Source of the DNA: Acinetobacter corruptisaponis
GTDB lineage: Bacteria; Pseudomonadota; Gammaproteobacteria; Pseudomonadales; Moraxellaceae
Assembly (NCBI RefSeq): GCF_030053775.1
Contig: NZ_CP125669.1
Location: 2,723,962 to 2,787,961 of the forward strand
Direction: 5' to 3'
Length of the DNA stretch: 64,000 bases
Numbering within the stretch: position 1 is the first letter of the stretch; every line of letters starts with the position of its first letter. The notes beneath the pieces are model-generated. The model saw only the letters and a program-made list of their open reading frames with translations. It was not told the origin of the DNA and searched no databases. This document shows positions 1 to 9,173 of this stretch, in pieces. The translations under genes and the position numbers were made by a program.

Positions 1-862
1 CAAGCATACTTGGCAAGATCGAGAATCGACGAATCGTGTCGTTCTGTTCGGTGTTAATGAATCCAGAGGTGGTATCCAGCAAGAAGCGTACTTTTTGGAA
101 CAGGAAAGCATCATGTTCGACCAGCGAGCGAACATCCTCACTTAACTCACGAATGTCAGCATCATAAATATGGCTGCCTAAAGCGCGTGGACGAGATAAA
201 AAGGTCAGTACCCGACGTAGATCAATCAAACACAGCTGGGCTTTTCCGAGCATGTCTTCCTGCTGTGCCAGGCGTGTAATCATGTCATCCAGATCCAGCA
301 CCTTTTCACGGTGATGGTTATTCAACACTTCGGTTGAGTATCTTTCCAAGTCTTTGTGGATATCTTCGAGGATATCCGCAAGTTCATCCAGCTTTGCCTC
401 AAGCAGGCCCAATAAAATCCAGGTCGGATCTTTATAGTCCATGTCATAGTCATTGCGCCGCGCACGCGCACGGAACGCACGGAACGCCACCAGCTTTTCA
501 CCACGCAGGGTAAACAGGCGGTCTTTATGCAGAATGAACGCAACCGTTTGCACCATTGCCAGCATGTGGGATGATTCTTCCGCATCTCCATCCACCTGAT
601 AATTTTTATTCTTTGTTAAAAAATAGGTGCTGATATGTAAAATACCATCGTCATCGCGGTAAAATCGCGCCGATGAGGAAATGTCTTCAAGTGACTTTAA
701 GGTGGGCAGGTTACGGTCATAGGCATCCAGCACCCATTGTTGTTCTTCCTGCGAGGGGGCGATGAGGTCAATCCACACCAGTTCAGGGTGCAGATCAAAG
801 CTGCCGTTGATGGTTGCATCTTCTAGACTACCGCGCTCTGTGGCATAAAAGGCTTCAAGCAT
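1..862 (-). CDS. corA: CorA-family magnesium/cobalt transporter, 3' end outside the window
   Basis: Reading leftward from an ATG at 862 the frame stays open to base 1, giving 287 codons of the N-terminal cytoplasmic domain of a CorA-like divalent-cation channel. The protein begins MLEAFYATERGSLEDA and carries the acidic, helix-rich body typical of CorA (for example the segment LLEAKLDELADILEDIHKDL, about residues 153-172). The membrane helices and the GMN selectivity motif would lie just beyond the window edge and cannot be seen. The start is supported by GAGGA about 10 bases upstream. In the family the protein forms a homopentamer in the inner membrane for Mg2+ uptake. A ZntB-type zinc transporter of the same superfamily is the main alternative. 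Confidence 0.85.
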   Translation of the reverse strand, partial: MLEAFYATERGSLEDATINGSFDLHPELVWIDLIAPSQEEQQWVLDAYDRNLPTLKSLEDISSSARFYRDDDGILHISTYFLTKNKNYQVDGDAEESSHMLAMVQTVAFILHKDRLFTLRGEKLVAFRAFRARARRNDYDMDYKDPTWILLGLLEAKLDELADILEDIHKDLERYSTEVLNNHHREKVLDLDDMITRLAQQEDMLGKAQLCLIDLRRVLTFLSRPRALGSHIYDADIRELSEDVRSLVEHDAFLFQKVRFLLDTTSGFINTEQNDTIRRFSILPSML

Positions 863-1206
863 GTCTTTTTTCCTCGCGCAGTCAATATCAGACTTTCTGC
901 TTTCATAGAAAGTCAGCGTGTATTTTAGACAAGGATCGGCTGAAAAACACTTGCCTAAACGTTATTTTGTTAAAAATCTTGTTACATAGTCTACTTTAGC
1001 AGCATGACAGTTATATAAAACGGCTTTAATTGTATGAATTCTATATATGTTTTCTGTGTGAGGCTGCCAGATTACGGTCCTATTGATCTAAAGAATTATC
1101 GTTGTCCAGATGAGTCATGGCTGGGCAGGACAATACCGAATCTATGGTTGTTTCAGTTTAAGTGTAATGGATGTATTGGTTGAAATTTAAGTGTGAGGAA
1201 AGGGTA
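863..1206. other. Intergenic region between corA and the Nudix gene
   Basis: This divergent spacer of about 340 bp holds the upstream regions of both genes. A perfect 8-bp inverted repeat (GACTTTCT/AGAAAGTC, 891-898 and 907-914, 8-base loop) lies about 30 bases before the corA start and would form a hairpin in its leader. No convincing sigma-70 promoter pair and no RNA gene were found. Short open frames here lack ribosome-binding sites. Confidence 0.5.
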
Positions 1207-1602
1207 TTGAAAACGATTACTGTGGCTGCCGCTGTCATTTTAAATGAGCAGAATCAGTTGCTTTTAGTGCGTAAACAGAATACGCAGGCATTTATGCAGG
1301 TGGGTGGAAAACTGGAACTGAACGAAGCACCTGAATTGACCATCCAGCGTGAGATTTTGGAGGAGATTGGCTGTGAATGTGAGATTAAACAGTTTATTGG
1401 ACAGTTTGAAACCGCGGCGGCAAATGAACCAGATCATGTTCTGGTGAGCTATGTTTATTCAGTTGAATTAAAGCAGGTTCCACACATTGCGGCTGAAATT
1501 GCTGAGATGAAGTGGATCAATTTGGATGATCAATCCACAGTATTGGCACCACTGACTAAAGAGGTGGTGATTCCATGGTGTCAGCAAAACCTTGTAAGCT
1601 AG
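1207..1602 (+). CDS. Nudix hydrolase (131 aa)
   Basis: A complete Nudix box is visible: G34, E40, R48-E49, E52-E53 and G55 match the GX5EX7REUXEEXGU signature that binds Mg2+ and hydrolyses nucleoside diphosphates linked to another group. The rest is a single small Nudix fold with no extra domain, so the substrate (oxidised nucleotide, ADP-ribose or other) cannot be told. The start chosen is TTG at 1207, because GAGGAAAGG sits at ideal spacing before it and the product then begins directly with strand one (KTITVAAAVIL). An in-frame ATG at 1171 adds 12 residues but has no Shine-Dalgarno sequence. The 3' end overlaps the convergent comF gene by 47 bp. Confidence 0.85.
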   Translation: MKTITVAAAVILNEQNQLLLVRKQNTQAFMQVGGKLELNEAPELTIQREILEEIGCECEIKQFIGQFETAAANEPDHVLVSYVYSVELKQVPHIAAEIAEMKWINLDDQSTVLAPLTKEVVIPWCQQNLVS

Positions 1603-2239
1603 ACTCGCGATGTTGTGCGGCTGCCAAACATACACTATGGATCTGTTGGCAGCCGAGCTGTTCCAGCACTTTCGACAAGGCGGTAATCGAACTTCCTGTA
1701 GTCACCACATCATCCACAATCAGCACCTTTCGATAGCGGACTTTTCCTGATGGGTCGGCAATAAATTGCTGCTCAATATCTTCCAATCTCTCTAGACGTG
1801 AAAAGCCTTTTTGTGAGTGTTGTGCCAGACGTTGTACAGGCTGCCAGACAGGAACATTCAGGTTATGCCCCAGCACTTTAGCCAATAGTAGGCTCTGGTT
1901 AAAACCGCGTTCTGCCAAGCGATCTGTGGAAATTGGCATTGGTATAATGGCCTGGACTTTGGGAAGCTTGAGCTGTAGCAACAGGCCATTCAATAAACGT
2001 TGATGATGCAGTTTTTGCTCATATTTAAACTGTTGAATGATGCGGTCAATCGGATATTGATAATGGCAGGCAACAAACACCTGTTGCTGGTTACGGGTAA
2101 TGTGCTGTCTCAACCACGGCAGTTGTTGCCAGCAACTTTGGCACACGCCGAAATGCTGTTTTACGCCAATGTCACACAGGCTGCATGGAGTGAAATAATC
2201 AAAAACCTGTTGGGCTGATCTGCCAAGTAATTTAAACAT
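1556..2239 (-). CDS. comF: ComF family protein (phosphoribosyltransferase-like, 227 aa)
   Basis: The protein begins with a four-cysteine zinc-finger-like head (C19, C22, C33, C36) and ends with a type I phosphoribosyltransferase fold containing the PRPP-binding motif VLIVDDVVTTGSS at about residues 172-184. This is the ComF/GntX architecture. Family members are needed for uptake or handling of single-stranded DNA in natural transformation, which suits a naturally competent genus. The ATG at 2239 overlaps the recG stop by a few bases, so the two are probably translationally coupled. The frame is open further upstream inside recG, but a longer start would duplicate recG coding sequence. The 3' end runs 47 bp into the convergent Nudix gene. 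Confidence 0.88.
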   Translation of the reverse strand: MFKLLGRSAQQVFDYFTPCSLCDIGVKQHFGVCQSCWQQLPWLRQHITRNQQQVFVACHYQYPIDRIIQQFKYEQKLHHQRLLNGLLLQLKLPKVQAIIPMPISTDRLAERGFNQSLLLAKVLGHNLNVPVWQPVQRLAQHSQKGFSRLERLEDIEQQFIADPSGKVRYRKVLIVDDVVTTGSSITALSKVLEQLGCQQIHSVCLAAAQHRESSLQGFADTMESPPL

Positions 2240-4277
2240 AAGCGTATCTTGGTGCTTCAGGCAGCCAGCGTTTGAGCAGGCCGTCAGCATGTTGTGGGTA
2301 ATCCTTGAGGATTTGTGCCGCCACATAATGCGCCTGGCTGAGCAAATGGTCATCACGTTCTAAACGGGCCACGCGAAAGCCCATCTCGCCTGTCTGTTTA
2401 GTACCCAGCAATTCACCTGGGCCACGAATTTCCAGGTCCTTTTCAGCAATCACAAAGCCGTCATTGCTTTCCCGTAGAATGGAAAGGCGTTCCTGTCCAT
2501 TCTGTGACAACGGGGTTTTATAGAGTAGGGCGCAGAAACTTGCAGTTGCGCCACGACCCACCCGACCGCGGAGCTGATGCAGTTGAGACAGCCCCAGCCG
2601 TTCTGCATTTTCAATCACCATGATGGATGCATTGGGTACATCCACGCCGACCTCAATCACTGTGGTGGCAATCAGCAGTTGCAATTCATTGTCCTTAAAG
2701 GCCTGCATAACGGACTGTTTTTCATCCGCTTTCATTTTGCCATGCACCAGCCCAATATTGAGCTCAGGAAAACGTTGCTTAAATTCCTGATAGGTGGCCT
2801 CGGCCGCCTGGGCATCCAGCGTTTCAGATTGTTCAACCAGCGTGCAGACCCAGTAGGCCTGCTTGCCTTCACGACAATTTTTTGCAATACGTTGCAGAAC
2901 CTCCTCACGCCGATCCAGTGGAATGGTCACGGTTTGGATGGGGGTACGTCCTGGTGGAAGTTCATCAATCATGGAGGTGTCCAGATCACCATAGGCACTC
3001 ATGGCCAGCGTGCGGGGGATTGGGGTTGCAGTCATCACCAACTGATGGGGTGTGAACTGGTCTGCACCTTTGTTGCGTAAGGCAAGCCGTTGATCAACCC
3101 CAAAACGGTGTTGTTCATCGATAATCACCAGACCGAGTTTGGAAAACTCGACATTGTCCTGAAACAGTGCATGGGTGCCCACAATCAACTGGGCATGACC
3201 CTGCTTGACCTGTTGTTCTGCCTGGGCGCGTGCCTTGCCTTTCTGCTTGCCTGATAGCCATGCCACCTCAATGCCCAACGGTTCAAACCAGCGTTTAAAG
3301 TTTAAGTAGTGCTGCTCGGCAAGAATCTCCGTCGGTGCCATTAAGGCCACCTGCCAGTCCGCTTCCAGCGCATGACAGGCAGCGACCGCGGCAACCAGCG
3401 TTTTACCTGCCCCTACATCACCCTGTACCAGACGCAACATTGGCTGATCGTGTTTGAGGTCGTGCAATATTTCCTTGGAAACCCGTTTCTGGGCATTGGT
3501 CATCTGGAATGGCAGGCCATTCAGTAATTGCTTTGCCAAAACCTTGCTACTGTTAAAACGCGGGGCGGCAATCTGGCGGATATAGGCACGGCGCGTCAAC
3601 AAACTGACCTGATGGGCAACCAACTCCTCAAAAATCAGGCGTTGCTGTGCAGGATGGGAACCTTGATTAAGCTGCAACATATTGGCATCGGTTGGCGGCT
3701 CATGGATGTAATGCAGAGCCTCTTTCAACTCATAGCCGTTACTGTATTTTTTAGGCAGTAGTTCAGGCAGGTCATCACTATGGTGTTGTAAAGCCTGACG
3801 TACATATTCCCGTAGTTTGGGTTGGGTCAGGCCCTCGGTACTTGGGTAGATTGCGGTAAGCTGGGTTTTGGGTAAGGCGGTATGTTGCTGGATCACCTGA
3901 ATTTCAGGATGGTAAAGTTCCAGACCGCGTGCACCGACCCGAACCTCGCCAAAAATCCGCAGGCGTTGCCCAATCTTGATACGGTCAGTCAGACCCTTGT
4001 AAATATGATAAAAACGTAAAGTGACCTTGCCAAAATCATCCTGTAGCAATGCTGCAAGCGACTTCTTTTTGCCAGGCGGAAAATCAACTGACCTGACTTC
4101 ACCTTCAAGCAGGTAACTGCGCCCAACCACCAACTGATTCATTGGAATAATCGTGCTACGATCTTCATAGTCACGCGGAAGATGAAACAGCAGGTCATCC
4201 GTGCTAAAAATGTGGAGCTTTTCTAGCAGGGTCGCTGCGGCAGCACCAACGCCTTGTAATTGCTGGACTGAGTTCAT
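2232..4277 (-). CDS. recG: ATP-dependent DNA helicase RecG (681 aa)
   Basis: Full-length RecG, the branch-migration helicase that reverses stalled replication forks and processes recombination intermediates. It has an N-terminal wedge/OB region (about residues 1-150) and then two RecA-like helicase lobes: Walker A GDVGAGKT at 286-293, a DEQH box at 387-390, TATPIPRT shortly after, and the C-terminal motif VI QLRGRVGRG. The length is close to the usual 680-690 residues. It overlaps comF downstream and is divergent from the SDR gene at 4296, with only 18 bp between the two start codons, so the two promoters must lie inside each other's coding sequence or overlap. Confidence 0.97.
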   Translation of the reverse strand: MNSVQQLQGVGAAAATLLEKLHIFSTDDLLFHLPRDYEDRSTIIPMNQLVVGRSYLLEGEVRSVDFPPGKKKSLAALLQDDFGKVTLRFYHIYKGLTDRIKIGQRLRIFGEVRVGARGLELYHPEIQVIQQHTALPKTQLTAIYPSTEGLTQPKLREYVRQALQHHSDDLPELLPKKYSNGYELKEALHYIHEPPTDANMLQLNQGSHPAQQRLIFEELVAHQVSLLTRRAYIRQIAAPRFNSSKVLAKQLLNGLPFQMTNAQKRVSKEILHDLKHDQPMLRLVQGDVGAGKTLVAAVAACHALEADWQVALMAPTEILAEQHYLNFKRWFEPLGIEVAWLSGKQKGKARAQAEQQVKQGHAQLIVGTHALFQDNVEFSKLGLVIIDEQHRFGVDQRLALRNKGADQFTPHQLVMTATPIPRTLAMSAYGDLDTSMIDELPPGRTPIQTVTIPLDRREEVLQRIAKNCREGKQAYWVCTLVEQSETLDAQAAEATYQEFKQRFPELNIGLVHGKMKADEKQSVMQAFKDNELQLLIATTVIEVGVDVPNASIMVIENAERLGLSQLHQLRGRVGRGATASFCALLYKTPLSQNGQERLSILRESNDGFVIAEKDLEIRGPGELLGTKQTGEMGFRVARLERDDHLLSQAHYVAAQILKDYPQHADGLLKRWLPEAPRYAYV

Positions 4278-4295
4278 CTTTGGTCAGGGATATGT

Positions 4296-5114
4296 ATGCA
4301 TATTTTATTTATTGGTTATGGTAAAACATCTCAACGTGTTGCTAAACACTTATTTGAGCAAGGTCACCACATTAGCACAATTAGTCGCAGTGCAAAAACA
4401 GATTGTTACGCGACACATGAGATACAGGATATTCACCAGCTCGACCTGACCGCATTTGCTCCGATTGATGTGGTCTATGTGCTGCTTGCGCCCTCACAAG
4501 CTGGGACTGAGGCCTACCAGCATACCTACGTGGACAGTGTTGAACCGATTGTTCAGGCATTAAAGTCACACCCTGTTCAGCGCATCATCATTGTTTCATC
4601 CACCCGTGTGTATGGTGAAAATGCAGGGGAGATGGTTAATGATGAGTCATTGATCCAGCCTGCCGATGAGCAGGGCAAGCTATTACGGAAAATGGAGTTG
4701 TTGTGGCAGATGCATTATCCCCAGCAGAGCATCATCGTTCGTCCAACAGGGATTTATGGAACATCGGTTGCCCGTCTGCAAAGAATGGCTGAGCAAATGT
4801 CAACCTACCCAGCCATTCACTTGAGTAACCGTATTCACATTGATGATTTGGCAAGGTTTTTGGCTCAACTGGTGGATATGGAGAATGCACAACCCAGCTA
4901 TATCGTCACCAATAACATGCCTTTACCCATGCATGAAATCCTGCTCTGGTTCCAGCAGCAGCTTGGCCTGCCTGCCTTGAGACTCCTATCTGAACAGCTT
5001 ACAGGGAAACGCATTTATGCCACCAGACTGATGGAAATGGATTTTAAATTTGACCATTTGATTTGCTTTAATGACTATGCGGCGGCCTTGTCGGCACATG
5101 GCAATCCAGAATAA
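4296..5114 (+). CDS. NAD(P)-dependent SDR / epimerase-like protein (272 aa)
   Basis: An extended short-chain dehydrogenase/reductase fold is recognisable: the N-terminal strand and loop ILFIGYGKTSQRVA is an atypical Rossmann glycine motif, VSSTRVYGE corresponds to the catalytic Ser/Tyr region of sugar-nucleotide epimerases, and IVRPTGIYG is the conserved later strand. The protein resembles the YeeZ/NAD-epimerase family, whose substrates are mostly unknown. The GYGKT loop departs from the usual GxxGxxG, so cofactor use is uncertain. The ATG follows GGTCAGGGAT. The gene is divergent from recG and is followed by a secreted binding protein about 120 bp downstream. Confidence 0.75.
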   Translation: MHILFIGYGKTSQRVAKHLFEQGHHISTISRSAKTDCYATHEIQDIHQLDLTAFAPIDVVYVLLAPSQAGTEAYQHTYVDSVEPIVQALKSHPVQRIIIVSSTRVYGENAGEMVNDESLIQPADEQGKLLRKMELLWQMHYPQQSIIVRPTGIYGTSVARLQRMAEQMSTYPAIHLSNRIHIDDLARFLAQLVDMENAQPSYIVTNNMPLPMHEILLWFQQQLGLPALRLLSEQLTGKRIYATRLMEMDFKFDHLICFNDYAAALSAHGNPE

Positions 5115-5236
5115 TTCGATTAAACTGCAAGCGTTTTGATTCGGGGTATGGCTTTTATTGCCATTAGATGTCAGTGTATCTTCCAGATGGCTTGGATTAT
5201 GCACATGGATTGCAGGAAAATGAGCAAAGGTCAGCG

Positions 5237-6217
5237 ATGAAAAAAATAATATATACAATGCTTCTCGGATTGATTGCGACAAACAGTTGGGCAGGTGAAC
5301 AGACCTGGTGTGTGTTTGATCCTGTGGGGACTCAGGGGGATATTAGTCGCAGGTTGCAGGATATTCGCCTGTATGCCCAGCAAAGTCAGGTCCAGTTGAA
5401 ATTTAAAACCTTTAACAATGAAAGTGAGGCGATTCAGACATTTGATCAAGGCAAGTGCTCGGGTCTGGTTGCCTCAAACTTCAATACTTACCGTTATAAC
5501 CGTTTTATGGGAAGTACAGGCGGAATTGGCCTAATTTCAAATAATCGTGTGGCGCGGATGCTACTGCAACTGTTCAACCATCCCAATGTGGAAAGGCGCA
5601 TGGTGGGGCAGGATTACGAAGTGCTTGGTATGATTCCGATTGGTACAGCCTACATGATGATGAATACCCAGCAGATCAGCAAGGTCTCCCAGTTAAAGAA
5701 CAAGAGAATCGGGATTCTTGAAAACAATCCGCCACAACAGGCATTGGTGCAGAGTGTATCGGCCCAGCCCGTCTATGTGGACTTTTCCAATGCGGTGGAT
5801 TTATTCAAGCAAAAGAAGATTGATATCTTGGCCGCACCCGCTTATGGCGTATTGCCTTATAACATGAAAAAGGAATTTGGTGCTTCAACACAGGTGGTCA
5901 ACTTTCCTGTTGCCTATTTTGCAATCAACATCGTGATTCGGCCCCAAAGCTATCCCACAGGTTTTGGCCATCACATCCGAAGCTGGTTTGTGAAGAATAG
6001 CAATGTGCTGGCGGCGCAGGCAATGCAGTGGGAGAACCATTTGCCCGCCTATTACTGGGCGGATATTTCAAGTTTTGAGAAACAGGGTTATGAGGCATTG
6101 GTGGCGAAAATCCGTAACCGCTATGTCGATTCTGGTTACTACGATGCCTATTTTGTTGACCTGATCAGACGACTGCGTTGTCTGGATGATCCGCAATATC
6201 TGGAGTGTCGGAAATAA
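5237..6217 (+). CDS. Secreted putative solute-binding protein (AdeT1/2-like, 326 aa)
   Basis: The product starts with a clear Sec signal peptide (MKKIIYTMLLGLIATNSWA, cleavage before GEQTW) and continues as a periplasmic binding-protein-like fold. The pattern is that of the putative solute-binding family known in Acinetobacter as AdeT1/AdeT2 (PF19582), distantly related to TRAP-type DctP receptors. The name AdeT was linked to aminoglycoside efflux in the literature, but the sequence itself looks like a ligand receptor. The start at 5237 is preferred over the in-frame ATG at 5168 because it follows AAAGGTCAGCG and places the signal peptide at the N-terminus. C-terminal cysteines (RCLDDPQYLEC) may form a disulfide. 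A strong terminator follows. Confidence 0.72.
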   Translation: MKKIIYTMLLGLIATNSWAGEQTWCVFDPVGTQGDISRRLQDIRLYAQQSQVQLKFKTFNNESEAIQTFDQGKCSGLVASNFNTYRYNRFMGSTGGIGLISNNRVARMLLQLFNHPNVERRMVGQDYEVLGMIPIGTAYMMMNTQQISKVSQLKNKRIGILENNPPQQALVQSVSAQPVYVDFSNAVDLFKQKKIDILAAPAYGVLPYNMKKEFGASTQVVNFPVAYFAINIVIRPQSYPTGFGHHIRSWFVKNSNVLAAQAMQWENHLPAYYWADISSFEKQGYEALVAKIRNRYVDSGYYDAYFVDLIRRLRCLDDPQYLECRK

Positions 6218-6220
6218 AAA

Positions 6221-6250
6221 AACCTCAAAGCGAAGTTGCTTTGAGGTTTT
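6221..6250. terminator. Bidirectional terminator between the solute-binding gene and plsB
   Basis: An 11-bp perfect stem (6221-6231 with 6238-6248, loop GAAGTT) has A-runs on its left and T-runs on its right, so it can end transcription from both convergent genes. Confidence 0.88.
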
Positions 6251-6260
6251 AATTGCAATA

Positions 6261-8816
6261 TTAAGCTTTTTTACGTTTCAAGCGGCGTTTGGCCTGTTGT
6301 GAAGCCATTGCCTCCAGCGCTGTCGCCAGTTCCTCATCACTGAATGTGGTGATGTGCTGCAACATCTGCAAGGTCGCCTCGTCAAGCACCAACTGGGCAC
6401 CTGCCGCCATCTCACTAAAGTTGTCATCATATTCAATGAAGCCCTGTTCATTGTTGCGAATATAATTCTGCTGGGTCAGTACCTTAATAAAGCTTTGGAA
6501 CAGTGCCTTGTCAAAGAACTCTGGTGAGTTGAACTCGTACAACACAGACAGACGTTGACCCAATAAGTGGCTCAGTTCCTCAACCTGTTTGGTGGAGATA
6601 TTGCCAGAACCACGCTGGGTAATCAGCGCAAGCGTCATGTAGTAACGTTCCAGGCTTTGTTTCACAGGCAATGCCAAGGTCACAAGTTTCTGGTGTTCTT
6701 CGCTATTTGGTGTTGGGCTGAACAGGTTGCCATCATGGTCCTGAAAGATCAGGCCAATCTGTACCAGAGCATTGATGTAGCTATCAATATGCTGTTGCAG
6801 TTCAGCTGGCTGCCATTTCATGAACAGTTCAGCTTTTAGGAACGGATACAGGGTACGGATGACGTTGCTTAAATCGGTCTTGTTAATTTTACCGTTGTGC
6901 TCAACCAGTGACGCAACCAGTGATGGCAGTACAAAGGCATGCAGGATATTGTTGCGGAAATAGGTGAGCAGGACCGCCTGATTCTCCTCAATCGCAATAA
7001 TATCGCCCAACACATGCTGTACGCGCTTGATCAGTTTGAGCTTCATGCCATAAGCAATGATTTCCTTGCCTGATAATGAGGTGACCTGAGTGCGCTCGTC
7101 ATACGGTTGCTGGGTGGCCAGATCACGGTAAATGTCGAGCTGTTTTGCACAAATCTCTTCATCCAGCGTATGTTTTGGCGTTGCCAACAAGATCAGCGAA
7201 AGCAGGGAAACAGGGTTGACCACCACCGCACGGTTGATGTTTTCCAGAATCAGGTTGGCTGAGCTTGACACCACACTGGAAATTTCTGCTGGAGTCGGTG
7301 CATCATTCTTTTCAATCTGGATATGGTCTGCATTGTGCTGTTTCAGGATGTCATCAAGAAAAACAGGTTCACCAAAGTTGACATGCACCTTACCGAAAAT
7401 ACGCTCGATTTTACGCAGTGTTTTCACAATACCAAAGATTGACTCAGCTTCTTTTGGCTTGCCCTGCATCTCACCCACATAGGTTGAGCCTTCCATTAGG
7501 CGTTCATAGCCAATGTAGGTTGGAACAAAAACAATTGGCTTGGCCCGACCACGTAGATGACCATGAATGGTCATCGCCAGCATCCCTGTTTTTGGTGGTA
7601 GCAGGCGACCTGTACGCGAGCGTCCACCCTCGATAAAGTATTCAATCGGTGTGTTACGCGACAGGATGCTGTACAAATATTCTTTAAATACCGTGGTATA
7701 CAATGCATTGCCACGGAAAGAACGGCGGATAAAGAATGCGCCACCACCACGTAGTAACTGGCCTACAAAAGGTAGGTTCAGGTTGTCACCCGCAGCAATA
7801 TACGGAATCATCAAACCACGTTTATAGATCACATAGGACAGCAACAGGTAGTCGATATGGCTGCGGTGACATGGCGTATAGATAATTTCGTAGTCTTTTG
7901 CCAGCTCACGCACGGTGCTGAAGTTATGCACCTCAACGCCGTCATAAAGCTGTGTCCATAAACGTGTCAAGGCCATGTCGGCAAAACGTACCGCTGATGC
8001 GGAATAGTCAGAAACAATTTCATTGACATAGCCAATGGCACGGCGTTCAGCCTCCAGCATGCTGATTTTGTGCTGAATACTTTCACGGCGAATGGCATCC
8101 TGTACATCTGGTGCCTTGATGACAGATTGCATGACATTACGGCGGTCAGACAGGTCAGGACCAAGCACCACCTCGCGTTGCTGGTCAAGATAGGTGTCCA
8201 ATGAGCTTGCAATATAGGTGGCGGGAGAGATATTTGGGTGATGTGCTTTGGCATAATCTACCAATTCACGCAAGGATTGTGGTTCATGGAACTCTAAATA
8301 AGACTGGCGACCATGCAGGCCAATATTGACCAACTGTTTGACCGTGCCTGGTGTCGCCCAGGTATCGGAGAACAACAACTTGAACCATGAATCCTCTTTA
8401 TCTGGCGAACGTCCCCAAAGTACGGTCACAGGAATAAGCTGCACTTCAATTTCAGGATGCTGTTCCAGGGCCTCAATCAATTGTAAAAGACGCGGAGGGA
8501 AAGTCTGGGTGTTAAATAAATTATTTTCATTCTGATGCAAAAACAGGATTGAGTTTTTTTCGTGGTAAGTCCCAAAATTCAGGGCATCCAGCGCGGGCTT
8601 GAGATGAAGACGGCGGGTTTCACCATCCACAACCAGTGCGTTGCTACGTGAATAGTTTTGTAGGACATAGCAGACCAGCTTGTTTGAATCCTGGTTTTTT
8701 TGCTCTACTGCGGTGGATTCTGTAGGAACTTCACCAAGAACATGCGGGGTTACCACAAGGTCAAGCAACTTACTCGAAAGTTGGCGATACATTTGACCAA
8801 ATCCAGTCTTGGACAT
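6261..8816 (-). CDS. plsB: Glycerol-3-phosphate 1-O-acyltransferase PlsB (851 aa)
   Basis: PlsB makes lysophosphatidic acid from sn-glycerol-3-phosphate and acyl-CoA or acyl-ACP at the inner membrane, the first step of phospholipid synthesis. The glycerolipid acyltransferase blocks appear in order in the middle of the protein: block I CHRSHIDYLLL with the catalytic His and Asp near residue 320, block II GGGAFFIRRSF, block III FIEGGRSRTGR and block IV VFVPTYIGYE. Length is slightly above the 807 residues of E. coli PlsB, and the C-terminus is strongly basic (KRRLKRKKA). It is transcribed alone, ending at the shared terminator at 6221-6250. Confidence 0.96.
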   Translation of the reverse strand: MSKTGFGQMYRQLSSKLLDLVVTPHVLGEVPTESTAVEQKNQDSNKLVCYVLQNYSRSNALVVDGETRRLHLKPALDALNFGTYHEKNSILFLHQNENNLFNTQTFPPRLLQLIEALEQHPEIEVQLIPVTVLWGRSPDKEDSWFKLLFSDTWATPGTVKQLVNIGLHGRQSYLEFHEPQSLRELVDYAKAHHPNISPATYIASSLDTYLDQQREVVLGPDLSDRRNVMQSVIKAPDVQDAIRRESIQHKISMLEAERRAIGYVNEIVSDYSASAVRFADMALTRLWTQLYDGVEVHNFSTVRELAKDYEIIYTPCHRSHIDYLLLSYVIYKRGLMIPYIAAGDNLNLPFVGQLLRGGGAFFIRRSFRGNALYTTVFKEYLYSILSRNTPIEYFIEGGRSRTGRLLPPKTGMLAMTIHGHLRGRAKPIVFVPTYIGYERLMEGSTYVGEMQGKPKEAESIFGIVKTLRKIERIFGKVHVNFGEPVFLDDILKQHNADHIQIEKNDAPTPAEISSVVSSSANLILENINRAVVVNPVSLLSLILLATPKHTLDEEICAKQLDIYRDLATQQPYDERTQVTSLSGKEIIAYGMKLKLIKRVQHVLGDIIAIEENQAVLLTYFRNNILHAFVLPSLVASLVEHNGKINKTDLSNVIRTLYPFLKAELFMKWQPAELQQHIDSYINALVQIGLIFQDHDGNLFSPTPNSEEHQKLVTLALPVKQSLERYYMTLALITQRGSGNISTKQVEELSHLLGQRLSVLYEFNSPEFFDKALFQSFIKVLTQQNYIRNNEQGFIEYDDNFSEMAAGAQLVLDEATLQMLQHITTFSDEELATALEAMASQQAKRRLKRKKA

Positions 8817-9173
8817 TACAAACTCCTAAATCATAATCCTGACAGTAAGTCATGATGAGCACGACATTCTGCGTTATTCTGACATAAAACGATATGTTAT
8901 TTTCTGACAAAATATAGCGTATTTGGTAGATTTTATCGTTAAAAATCGTATTTTTAGCGGTTATAAATAAGAATAACGTGACGGACAAATCATTTTATCC
9001 TGAGCATATTTATTGGAATTTATGGCACAATCAAGTCAGGCTGCTCATGACGGTTGATCTGAATTGTCCTGACTTCGCCCTGTGCATGAGCTAAAAACAG
9101 TGTTTTATTGTGGCACTATAACTGTCCTCATGCCTGGGTTGATTTCTCCTCATTGGTGTTGGAAGGTGGTTAC
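8817..9173. other. Intergenic region between divergent plsB and tesB
   Basis: About 360 bp of AT-rich sequence separates the two start codons. It contains a long-range inverted repeat (GTCAGG at 9035-9040 with CCTGAC at 9068-9073) and a second one (CTCATG near 9044 with CATGAG near 9085). These could fold in a leader or bind a regulator. No RNA gene or open frame with a ribosome-binding site was found. Confidence 0.4.

Noticed and set aside
814..999. Plus-strand frame of 61 codons across the corA start
   Set aside because: It is antisense to corA and its leader, with no ribosome-binding site and no recognisable protein.
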